A program made the position numbers and the translations under genes. A stretch of 19,976 nt of DNA from Flavobacteriales bacterium UBA1531 (GTDB lineage Bacteria > Bacteroidota > Bacteroidia > Flavobacteriales_D > Sanyastnellaceae), in NCBI GenBank assembly GCA_002323795.1, contig DCPZ01000065.1:1-19976 (forward strand), in the 5' to 3' direction. Positions within the stretch are counted from its first letter, which is position 1. Every line of letters begins with the position of its first letter. Below, one piece after another: positions 1 to 7,321 of the stretch. Below the pieces are notes generated by a model. That model was given only the letters and a program-made list of their open reading frames with translations. It was not told where the DNA came from and made no database searches.

Positions 1-1262
1 TCAAAGATGTCATAAGGAGCCAAAGCAATGTAGTCGTCTGTGCCCTCTGCTGGGAATGCAGCTACCATGGTTCCGTTATCACGGCCATAATGCAAGTCAC
101 TCACCTCAAAAGACTGGGCCGCAGTGTTGTTCGCTGGGTTTTCGTCTTCATTTGTTGCGCTCAAGTTGTACGTTAAATCGTACGCACCAAGCTCGGCCAT
201 ATCATAAACAACGCGCAATGTATCGTCTGTTTGGTAGGCAATGGTGATGGGATCGGATGCACCGACTTCAGCGCCATTTACATCCAATGCAAGCGTTGAA
301 CCTTCTTGGTCCAAGTAACCAACATTGTACACCTTGGCAGCGGCTTGCAATTCAGTCAATTGACCTGCCGCAAATACTCCTGCTTCGTAGACTCCCGTTG
401 TGAAGTAATCTGTATAGCTCAGGTAGTTGTCGATGCGCAAATCATTCGCAGGAGTTTGGTAAATCTGAATGTCGTCGATTTCCCAGCTATAACCCCATGT
501 TCCAGACCAACGGAATCGAACCCAAATTTGCTCCTGTCCGCCAGCCGCGGAAGTAATGTCAAATTCTACAAGCGATGGGTTGTCTGTACCGTCCGCTGTT
601 TCATAACCTGGGAAAACTTCCCATCGGCTCGCAACGAGTTCACCGTCTCCATAGTCAACCGTTCCTTCGGTTTCTCCGAATGTATCAATGCTTGGCCAAT
701 TGACACCGTCACGAGAAACCTCGATGAGGCATTTCTCGCTGTCATCTGAGGCACCGTTATCCCAGCAGCGGTAGCGTGTCTCCAAAGAAATGCTCACGAA
801 GTCGAGTGAACTGCAATCAATTGGATCTGCAGTTTGCACCCAACTATTTTCAATCCAAGCTGCATCATAGTTTGCGTCAGCTCCGAAAAGATCAGAGTCT
901 ACAAGCAACAAACCATTGTCCGCAGTGGTCGAATTCATTGGACTAGCGGCTGAGAAATCACCCGTTCCGCCGGCCCATTGGTTGTAAGGCCCGGCTGGTC
1001 CTTCCAAAGTGCACTCAAAGTTCAGGTCAATGTCTTCCCAAGGTGAGCCAACGATTGCGGATCCGTTGTCAAAAACCCATGATGAACATGAATCGACATT
1101 GCAGTCGTGTGACCAAATGACATCACGCTCCACCTCAGTAGGCGTGTTATACGCCTCTAAACGGCGTTGGTTGGCTGTCTTGTTTGCCATCGGCAGTAAG
1201 CCTTGGGCTGTGACAGCAGTAGTGAGGAGTACAGCGAAAGCTGCAGTGTAAAATTGCTTCAT
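1..1262 (-). CDS. Secreted multidomain surface protein, N-terminal part (3' end outside window)
   Basis: An open reading frame runs without a stop from an ATG at 1262 to the left edge (420 complete codons), so the C-terminus is not seen. It begins with a clear Sec signal peptide (MKQFYTAAFAVLLTTAVTAQ). Residues about 47-265 look like a jelly-roll/MAM-like lectin or adhesion domain: many Trp and acidic residues, the pattern VSRDGVNWP, and WEIDDIQIY near its end. Residues about 268-385 resemble a CARDB-like beta-sandwich (NVGYLDQEGSTLALDVNG, then NEDENPANNTAAQSFEV). Proteins of this build in Bacteroidota are usually exported by Sec and then T9SS and carry a C-terminal sorting domain, but that end is missing here, so T9SS export is inference. 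It could be an adhesin or the accessory part of a secreted enzyme; no catalytic motif is visible. A TAnnTTTG promoter element lies 31 bases upstream of the start. Confidence 0.85.
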   Translation of the reverse strand, partial: MKQFYTAAFAVLLTTAVTAQGLLPMANKTANQRRLEAYNTPTEVERDVIWSHDCNVDSCSSWVFDNGSAIVGSPWEDIDLNFECTLEGPAGPYNQWAGGTGDFSAASPMNSTTADNGLLLVDSDLFGADANYDAAWIENSWVQTADPIDCSSLDFVSISLETRYRCWDNGASDDSEKCLIEVSRDGVNWPSIDTFGETEGTVDYGDGELVASRWEVFPGYETADGTDNPSLVEFDITSAAGGQEQIWVRFRWSGTWGYSWEIDDIQIYQTPANDLRIDNYLSYTDYFTTGVYEAGVFAAGQLTELQAAAKVYNVGYLDQEGSTLALDVNGAEVGASDPITIAYQTDDTLRVVYDMAELGAYDLTYNLSATNEDENPANNTAAQSFEVSDLHYGRDNGTMVAAFPAEGTDDYIALAPYDIF

Positions 1263-1292
1263 TCTCAGCAGTTTAATGTTTGTGGTTTGGGG

Positions 1293-1300
1293 CAAATATA
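1293..1300 (-). promoter_or_regulatory. Bacteroidota -7 promoter element for the surface protein
   Basis: Read on the minus strand the sequence is TATATTTG, a perfect match to the Bacteroidota -7 consensus TAnnTTTG. It lies 31 bases before the ATG at 1262. A TTTA sequence sits 19 bases further upstream and could act as a weak -33 element. It lies in the 63-base gap after gcvP, so the surface protein probably has its own promoter rather than depending on gcvP read-through. Confidence 0.5.
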
Positions 1301-1325
1301 AACTCTCGATGCCCACATATAAAGC

Positions 1326-4202
1326 TCAACCCAAAATCTCTTCAAAAGAAGAAAGGGGAGGGCAACTGCAAACGAGATTTCTGTCACCGTAAGCATTGTC
1401 CACACGTGCCACAGGGCTCCAAAATTTTCGGTCCCGCATCTCTTTCGTTGGATAACAAGCTGACTCACGTGTATAAGGATGGCTCCAATCGGATGAAGCC
1501 GCCTCGTGGGCCGTATGAGGTGCCATCTTCACCAAGTTGTCCTCCCTGTCTACTTCGCCTCTTTCGATGCTCCGAATTTCTTCTCGAATGGAAAGCATGG
1601 CTTCTACAAAGCGGTCCAATTCCTCAACCGACTCGCTTTCAGTGGGCTCAACCATGAGTGTCCCAGCTACTGGCCACGACACTGTGGGGGAATGAAATCC
1701 ATAATCAATGAGTCTCTTTGCAATGTCCATGACTTCAACGCCTGCAGAGGACTTGAATGCGCGACAGTCCAAAATCATTTCATGTGCAACCGTACCTTGT
1801 TCACCTTGGTATAGAATGGTGTACTCCCCTTCCAATCGTTCTTTCAAGTAATTGGCATTCAAAATGGCGACTTCTGTCGAGCGCGTCAAACCCTCTTCAC
1901 CTAACATTTTAATGTAAGCATATGGAATCTGACAAATAAGTGCACTCCCAAAAGGCGCGCCACTGATAGCATGAATCGCTTGCTCTCCCCCTGTGGGAAT
2001 GACTTCATGCCCTGGTAGAAAAGGAACCAAATGAGCTGCAACACCAATCGGTCCAACTCCAGGTCCACCACCACCATGCGGGATCGCAAAGGTCTTGTGC
2101 AAATTTAAGTGGCAGACGTCTGCACCAATTAAACCCGGACTCGTCAGTCCAACTTGCGCATTCATATTGGCTCCGTCCATGTACACTTGCCCACCATGAC
2201 CATGAACCATTTCGGTTATATCCAAAATACCCTCTTCAAATACTCCGTGGGTCGAAGGATACGTAATCATAAGTGCTCCTAAATTCGCGGAATGTTCTTC
2301 GGCTTTGGCGCGCAAATCATCCAAATCAATATTGCCCTTGTCGTCGCAACCAACCACAACCACCTTCATTCCGGCCATCACCGCAGATGCTGGGTTTGTT
2401 CCGTGCGCAGAGGACGGGATGAGGCAAATGTTGCGGTTTTCCTCTCCGCGGGAAGAGTGATACGCACGAATGACCATCAATCCCGCAAACTCTCCTTGTG
2501 CCCCGGAATTAGGCTGGAGCGAAACCCCCGCAAATCCGGTGATTTTCGATAAATCCGACTCCAACTCTGCCAGCATCTCCAGCATGCCTCCCGCCTGTTC
2601 CTTTGGGCAAAAAGGATGCAACTCAGCAAAGGCGGCCCAAGTAATGGGAATCAACTCCGTAGCTGCGTTCAGCTTCATCGTGCATGAGCCCAACGGAATC
2701 ATACTGTGAACAAGCGATAAATCTTTGTTTTCGAGGTGCTTGATATACCGCATCATTTCCGTCTCGGACCTGAAGCGGTTAAATACTGGATGATGCAAGT
2801 AATCCACTTCTCTCCATAAACTGCCCAAGAAGGCTCTGTTCTCTGGCACGTCCATCAGGGGGCTCACGCCAAAAACAGTGCAGAGGTCCATCAGCTCCTG
2901 TTGTGATACTCGCTCGTGAAGGGAAACTCCAACGTATTTGCCTCCTGGAAAATAACGCAAGTTGATTTTCATGGCCTCAGCACGAGCACGAAGAGCGCGC
3001 ATGCCGTCGGCATCACCTTTTACCTGAATCTTGAGCGTATCAAAATAAACTTCGTTGACTTGATCATATTGATCTGAACGCCCTAAAGCTGCGTCCAGAA
3101 TTCGTGCCGCAGAATGAATGTTCTCTGCGATCTCACGAAGACCCTTCGGACCATGATACACGGCGTACATCGAAGCCATCACAGCTAACAATGATTGCGC
3201 CGTGCAAATGTTCGATGTGGCTTTGTCTCTTCGAATGTGTTGCTCTCTCGTTTGCAATGCCATGCGCAAAGCAGGTGCTCCCAAACGATCTTTAGATACT
3301 CCGATGATACGCCCGGGAAAATGACGCTTGTACTCATTTTTTGCAGAGAAGAACGCAGCGTGTGGCCCTCCGTATCCCATGGGCACCCCAAAGCGTTGAG
3401 TCGTTCCGACGACCATGTCGGCCCCCATGCTTCCCGGACTTTTCAAAAGGGCCAAAGACATGATGTCTGCAGCTACAATCACCTGAGCAGATGTACTGTG
3501 AGCAGCAGTAATAACCTCCGTAAGATCATTACAAACACCATCGCCGTCAGGGTATTGGAACAAGACTCCAAACACATCGTCTTCTGCGATGAACTGCATC
3601 GAAGAGCGCTGCACCACTTGTAGATTCACTCCCAAGTACTTTGCACGTGTTCTCAGCAAGTCCAGCGTTTGCGGAAAAACCGCTTCATCGACCAAGAATC
3701 GATTGGCTCCTGCCCTTGCAATTGCCCGAGGACGCGACGCAAAAGCCATGGCCATGGCTTCAGCGGCAGCCGTCGCTTCATCCAACAGCGACGCGTTAGA
3801 AAGCTCCATACCAGTCAAGTCACAAACGGCCGTTTGAAAATTTAATAAAGCCTCCAATCGACCCTGAGCAATTTCTGCTTGGTATGGTGTGTAAGCTGTG
3901 TACCAACCTGGATTCTCCAAAACATTTCGACGGATGACACTTGGCACCTCTGTTGGGTTGTATCCCATGCCGATGTAATTCCGAAAAACCTGGTTTTTGG
4001 AGGAAACTCCATCAATGTGCTCGAGGTACTGACTCTCTGAAAGTGCTGGACTCATGTTGAGCCGCTTCCGCATTCGAATTTTTTCAGGAACAGTTTTGGC
4101 GATCAAGTCGTCAATGGAAGCGACTCCGATGGAGCGCAACATCGCTTGTTGGTCTTGTTCTCTTGGACCAATGTGGCGAGAAGTGAATTTTGAAGCGTAC
4201 AT
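1326..4202 (-). CDS. gcvP: Glycine dehydrogenase (decarboxylating), P protein of the glycine cleavage system
   Basis: This cytoplasmic PLP enzyme decarboxylates glycine and passes the aminomethyl group to the lipoyl arm of GcvH. The protein is 958 residues, the usual length of the single-chain (fused alpha/beta) form. It starts with the typical N-terminus (FTSRHIGPREQDQ). The N-terminal half carries the GMGYNPTEVPSVIRRNVLENPGWYTAYTPYQ-type block at about residues 78-108. The C-terminal half holds the PLP site LNLHKTFAIPHGGGGPG, with the Schiff-base lysine at residue 703. SAHGTNPASA and GSCTMKLNAA are also family signatures. No frameshift or missing motif was seen. gcvT and gcvH are not in the window, so the system is dispersed here, as is common in Bacteroidota. 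It is transcribed divergently from the UbiA-like gene, with a promoter element at 4222-4229. Confidence 0.98.
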   Translation of the reverse strand: MYASKFTSRHIGPREQDQQAMLRSIGVASIDDLIAKTVPEKIRMRKRLNMSPALSESQYLEHIDGVSSKNQVFRNYIGMGYNPTEVPSVIRRNVLENPGWYTAYTPYQAEIAQGRLEALLNFQTAVCDLTGMELSNASLLDEATAAAEAMAMAFASRPRAIARAGANRFLVDEAVFPQTLDLLRTRAKYLGVNLQVVQRSSMQFIAEDDVFGVLFQYPDGDGVCNDLTEVITAAHSTSAQVIVAADIMSLALLKSPGSMGADMVVGTTQRFGVPMGYGGPHAAFFSAKNEYKRHFPGRIIGVSKDRLGAPALRMALQTREQHIRRDKATSNICTAQSLLAVMASMYAVYHGPKGLREIAENIHSAARILDAALGRSDQYDQVNEVYFDTLKIQVKGDADGMRALRARAEAMKINLRYFPGGKYVGVSLHERVSQQELMDLCTVFGVSPLMDVPENRAFLGSLWREVDYLHHPVFNRFRSETEMMRYIKHLENKDLSLVHSMIPLGSCTMKLNAATELIPITWAAFAELHPFCPKEQAGGMLEMLAELESDLSKITGFAGVSLQPNSGAQGEFAGLMVIRAYHSSRGEENRNICLIPSSAHGTNPASAVMAGMKVVVVGCDDKGNIDLDDLRAKAEEHSANLGALMITYPSTHGVFEEGILDITEMVHGHGGQVYMDGANMNAQVGLTSPGLIGADVCHLNLHKTFAIPHGGGGPGVGPIGVAAHLVPFLPGHEVIPTGGEQAIHAISGAPFGSALICQIPYAYIKMLGEEGLTRSTEVAILNANYLKERLEGEYTILYQGEQGTVAHEMILDCRAFKSSAGVEVMDIAKRLIDYGFHSPTVSWPVAGTLMVEPTESESVEELDRFVEAMLSIREEIRSIERGEVDREDNLVKMAPHTAHEAASSDWSHPYTRESACYPTKEMRDRKFWSPVARVDNAYGDRNLVCSCPPLSSFEEILG

Positions 4203-4221
4203 AAGGCGATCAAGTGTGTTG

Positions 4222-4229
4222 CAAACTTA
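4222..4229 (-). promoter_or_regulatory. Bacteroidota -7 promoter element for gcvP
   Basis: The minus strand reads TAAGTTTG, a perfect TAnnTTTG match, 20 bases before the gcvP ATG at 4202. This would give a leader of only about a dozen bases. I see no strong TTTG-type -33 element at the usual distance. A short leader also leaves no room for a glycine riboswitch between this start site and the gene. Confidence 0.5.
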
Positions 4230-4264
4230 GACGTTAATGTGCTGATTGCATGCATGAAAAGCTT

Positions 4265-4287
4265 GCATTTGTATTCGAAAACAATGC
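4265..4287. repeat. Imperfect palindrome in the gcvP / UbiA-like divergent promoter region
   Basis: A 23-base near-palindrome centred on TTCGAA (4274-4279) has outer arms GCATT (4265-4269) and AATGC (4283-4287), and inner GT/AC pairs around the centre, broken by one bulge and one mismatch. A second TTCGAA lies at 4315-4320. It sits 63 bases upstream of the gcvP start and 68 bases upstream of the UbiA-like start, where an operator for either gene could lie. Binding-site function is inference. Confidence 0.3.
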
Positions 4288-4354
4288 GTTGTGTTTCAAG
4301 TTCATTTTTGGGGGTTCGAATGCAATTTTAAAGGCATTGTACGAACTTTGATCC

Positions 4355-5197
4355 ATGGTGAAAATCGTGGGCTATTCCCATCTCTGGATTGCGCTTGGCG
4401 CTATGTGTTCAGCAATGGCCACTTTACACGCGTCAACATCAGTGCATGAGTGGAGCGAAGCCCAATGGGGAATTGCTTCAATCATTGGCATTGGCACAGG
4501 CGCTGTATACACGCTTCAACGCCGAATCAAATGGCTTCGCATGCCCAACAATATCCCTGAAGAACGGAGGGAGTTCATTGCAAATTGGTCTGGATTAATC
4601 TTAGGAATCTGGGGCCTAGCAGCACTGATTTGGGCACGTGTTTTTTGGAGTTGGCTTTTGAATTGGGCAGGTGTCTTGAGCACATTCTGGCCACTCCTTC
4701 TTGCCTTGGCAATGTGCTCATTGGGATATGCTTCCAACCCATTCTCCAAGCATTCCACTGGTTGGCGAGATGTAAGCCGAATGAAACTTCCTGTCATCGC
4801 CCTCTCTTGGGGTTTGGCTACCGTTTGGATTCCAAGCGTGATGTCTGGCGCCTATGGGTGGGAGACAACGCTGGTCATGCGTTCGATCGCCCAATCACTG
4901 TTCATAGCCGGTCTCACCATACCGTTTGACGTTCGTGATGTCAGCATCGACCCCAAGTCCATGAAGACGATTCCCCAAAGCTTTGGTCACACAAACGCCT
5001 TAAAAATTGCTCTCTCTCTCTTTGTAATCAGCGCCTTGCTATTCTGTTGGATCGATAAGGGCGAGGCCCCTTTAATCGCAATGGGATGCGCACTTCCATG
5101 GGTCATCTATGGTCGATTCCATCGCAGCGAATGGCTCTACAGCCTTATTCTTGATGGATGCTTAATTGTTCAAGGCTTTGTTATCTTTTTCTTGTAA
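4355..5197 (+). CDS. UbiA-like polytopic membrane protein with an incomplete catalytic signature
   Basis: This 280-residue protein is very hydrophobic, with roughly seven to nine membrane segments. Residues 189-211 (IPFDVRDVSIDPKSMKTIPQSFG) match the second Asp-rich motif of UbiA-family prenyltransferases (DxxDxxxD followed by K-T-P-x-xx-G), with Asp at 192, 195 and 199. The first Asp motif (NDxxDxxxD), expected near residues 50-60, is absent: the sequence there is AVYTLQRRIKW, without any acidic residue. Both motifs normally bind the Mg-diphosphate of the prenyl donor, so ordinary prenyl transfer is doubtful. I therefore call it UbiA-like and give no substrate. The ATG at 4355 is the first in frame and begins just before the first membrane segment. 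It is followed 58 bases later by kynU on the same strand and may be co-transcribed with it. Confidence 0.75.
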   Translation: MVKIVGYSHLWIALGAMCSAMATLHASTSVHEWSEAQWGIASIIGIGTGAVYTLQRRIKWLRMPNNIPEERREFIANWSGLILGIWGLAALIWARVFWSWLLNWAGVLSTFWPLLLALAMCSLGYASNPFSKHSTGWRDVSRMKLPVIALSWGLATVWIPSVMSGAYGWETTLVMRSIAQSLFIAGLTIPFDVRDVSIDPKSMKTIPQSFGHTNALKIALSLFVISALLFCWIDKGEAPLIAMGCALPWVIYGRFHRSEWLYSLILDGCLIVQGFVIFFL

Positions 5198-5255
5198 TGC
5201 TTTCGAAAAATGTACTTTTTCGTTGGAACTTTAGGCGCACGTGAATTCAGCACCA

Positions 5256-6554
5256 ATGCAGGCCAATCCAAAGTATACATTTAGCGTCGAGCACGCCAGA
5301 TCCATGGACAACAGCGATCCTGTTCCAGCACGGACATCTGACTTCCACATGCCTAGAATCAAGGGCAAAGAAGTGATTTATTTCACCGGCAACTCATTAG
5401 GGCTGCAGCCAAAATCCGCTCACGAAGCGCTCAAAACGGAACTCGATGATTGGGCACAATGGGGGGTTGAAGGGCACTTCCATGCTCGAAATCCCTGGGT
5501 GAACTACCACGAAAGACTCGCATCAGGACTGTCCCATTTGGTGGGTGCAAAGGAGCACGAAGTCGTGGCGATGAACGCGTTGACAGTGAATTTACATTTG
5601 CTTTTGGTCAGCTTTTATGCCCCAAAAGGCAAACGAACCAAAATAATCTGCGAAGCGAAGGCCTTTCCTTCAGATCAATATGCACTTGCGAGTCAAATAC
5701 GTTTTCATGGCGGAAACCCCGAAACAGATCTGATTGAAATTGCTCCCCGTGACGGTGCAACCTGCATTGAGGAGGAAGACATAGAAACGGCAATTCGAAG
5801 CCATGCAGACGAGCTGGCCTTAGTGATGCTCGGCGGTGTTCACTATTTCACAGGTCAACTGATGGATATGCAAAGAATCACCCGAGCGGCTCATTCCGTG
5901 GGAGCTTATTGCGGATTTGATCTGGCGCATGCGATGGGGAATGTTCCGATGCAATTGCACGATTGGAATGTCGATTTTGCTTGCTGGTGTTCCTATAAAT
6001 ACCTCAACTCTGGACCAGGTGCTGTAGCCGGTGTTTTCGTCCACGATACGCATGTGGCACGAGAAGATATCCAGAGATTTGATGGGTGGTGGGGGCATGA
6101 TGCTAAGCGCCGGTTCTTAATGGAGCCAAAATTCGAAAGCATGAAGACCGCAGAAGCCTGGCAGATGTCCAATGCTCCGGTATTGAATATGGCTGTCCAC
6201 GCTAGCTCCCTCGATATGTTTCTAGAAGTAGGCATTGAACGGCTTCGCGAAAAAAGCAAAAGGCTCACGGCCTACTTGGAAGCTGGCGTACAACAGGTTG
6301 CTGGGGAGGTGGGATTTCGAGCTGAACTCATCACACCGCAAAATCCCGAGCGCCGTGGCTCACAATTGTCATTGGCAGCTCACGGATTTGGGAAAAGCCT
6401 ATTTGAAGCGCTGACGGAAGCTGGCGTCATCACCGACTGGCGAGAGCCAAATGTCATTCGTATGGCACCTGTACCATTGTACAATACCTTTGAGGACATT
6501 GCGTCCTTCCTCATCATATTGAAGGATTGTACAACAGCACTCTCAACAAAATAA
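5256..6554 (+). CDS. kynU: Kynureninase
   Basis: This PLP enzyme hydrolyses L-kynurenine to anthranilate and alanine (or 3-hydroxykynurenine to 3-hydroxyanthranilate), in tryptophan breakdown or de novo NAD synthesis. The family is recognised by FTGNSLGLQPK near the N-terminus, WVNYHERL, the FDLAHAMGN block with the PLP-contacting Asp, and WCSYKYLNSGPG, which holds the Schiff-base lysine at residue 248. Length from the ATG at 5256 is 432, normal for the family. An in-frame GTG at 5241 would add five residues; I prefer the ATG because it gives the usual N-terminal length and GTG has no supporting ribosome site. Neither kynurenine 3-monooxygenase nor tryptophan dioxygenase is in the window, so its pathway branch cannot be told. 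It is followed 29 bases later by the RCK-domain gene. Confidence 0.95.
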   Translation: MQANPKYTFSVEHARSMDNSDPVPARTSDFHMPRIKGKEVIYFTGNSLGLQPKSAHEALKTELDDWAQWGVEGHFHARNPWVNYHERLASGLSHLVGAKEHEVVAMNALTVNLHLLLVSFYAPKGKRTKIICEAKAFPSDQYALASQIRFHGGNPETDLIEIAPRDGATCIEEEDIETAIRSHADELALVMLGGVHYFTGQLMDMQRITRAAHSVGAYCGFDLAHAMGNVPMQLHDWNVDFACWCSYKYLNSGPGAVAGVFVHDTHVAREDIQRFDGWWGHDAKRRFLMEPKFESMKTAEAWQMSNAPVLNMAVHASSLDMFLEVGIERLREKSKRLTAYLEAGVQQVAGEVGFRAELITPQNPERRGSQLSLAAHGFGKSLFEALTEAGVITDWREPNVIRMAPVPLYNTFEDIASFLIILKDCTTALSTK

Positions 6555-6583
6555 TTTCGAAAACAACCTCTGAATTCCTCATC

Positions 6584-7279
6584 ATGCCGAAATCATCTCG
6601 ATTTGCCGTTTTTGGAATGGGCCGCTACGGAAAACAAATCGCACTTTCTCTCGCATCAAAGGGAGCTGAAGTTTTCACTTTTGACAACAATACCACCCGG
6701 TCTGAAGGAATTAAAGACGATGTTGCCTTGGCGGTTACCCTCGACTCTACTGACATTCGTGCCCTGCAAACTCAACGAGTTCAGGACATGGACGCAGCTA
6801 TCGTTGCCATCGGAGAAAACTTCGAAGCAACGGTATTGACCGCACTCAATCTTTTGGATTTAGGCGTGCCGAGGGTAATCGTTAGATCGAATGGAGATCA
6901 CCAAAAAAGAATCTTATCAAGCTTGGGCGTAAAGGAAATCCTGACGCCTGAGAGCGAGGTTGCAAGCGTAATCTCTGAGCGATTGATCCATCCAAACATT
7001 GGTGGATTTTTGGCACTTCCGGACGATTACGAGATCGCTGAAATTCACGCCCCACAAAACTGCATTGGCCGCACGCTAGGAAGCATTGATTTGACCTCGC
7101 GTTATGAATTGAGATTGATTACCATCCGAAGGGTTTTTGAGTCGGAAAATGCGGAAGAGGAAGGCCAAGAGCACATCATCGGAGTTCCTAAGCCCGATAT
7201 GGTGATCCAAGAGACCGACACCTTGGTCGTTTTTGGAACTTTATCAGCCGTGAAGCGATTTCTCGAAATCAATTCTTGA
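6584..7279 (+). CDS. ktrA: RCK-domain potassium uptake regulator, KtrA/TrkA family
   Basis: This 231-residue cytoplasmic protein is the nucleotide-sensing gating subunit of a Ktr/Trk-type K+ uptake system. The N-terminal RCK_N Rossmann domain (residues about 5-125) has the dinucleotide loop GMGRYG (11-16) and an acidic residue at the end of strand beta-2 (Asp34 in FTFDN) that usually contacts the ribose. The C-terminal RCK_C domain covers about 140-231 (EIAEIHAP... to DTLVVFG). Single RCK_N + RCK_C at this length fits KtrA better than the duplicated TrkA. The frame is open upstream to an ATG at 6527, but that would overlap kynU by 28 bases and add a 19-residue tail before the first beta strand, so I chose the ATG at 6584. 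The membrane partner (KtrB/TrkH) is not in the window. The frame ends 42 bases before the convergent neighbour's stop. Confidence 0.93.
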   Translation: MPKSSRFAVFGMGRYGKQIALSLASKGAEVFTFDNNTTRSEGIKDDVALAVTLDSTDIRALQTQRVQDMDAAIVAIGENFEATVLTALNLLDLGVPRVIVRSNGDHQKRILSSLGVKEILTPESEVASVISERLIHPNIGGFLALPDDYEIAEIHAPQNCIGRTLGSIDLTSRYELRLITIRRVFESENAEEEGQEHIIGVPKPDMVIQETDTLVVFGTLSAVKRFLEINS

Positions 7280-7304
7280 AGGCTCGATAAATAGAATCAG
7301 GCAC

Positions 7305-7319
7305 GCAAGCATTGCTTGC
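7305..7319. repeat. Small hairpin between convergent ktrA and the T9SS cargo gene
   Basis: The arms GCAAGC (7305-7310) and GCTTGC (7314-7319) are perfect complements around an ATT loop. It lies in the 42-base gap between two facing stop codons (7279 and 7322), the place expected for a shared terminator. There is no T-run on either side, so classical intrinsic termination is not supported and its role is uncertain. Confidence 0.4.
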
Positions 7320-7321
7320 CA

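Noticed and set aside
306..749. 147-codon plus-strand open frame
   Set aside because: Lies entirely opposite the long surface-protein frame, which has a signal peptide and domain-like sequence; a shadow.
4203..4354. Glycine riboswitch upstream of gcvP
   Set aside because: Promoter element only 20 bases from the start and no tandem aptamer-like helices seen in the 152-base gap.
6527..6583. Longer start for the RCK protein overlapping kynU
   Set aside because: Would place a 19-residue tail before the first Rossmann strand; the ATG at 6584 gives the standard N-terminus.
7305..7319. Intrinsic terminator between ktrA and the T9SS cargo gene
   Set aside because: Hairpin is present but there is no T-run on either strand, so it is listed only as a repeat.
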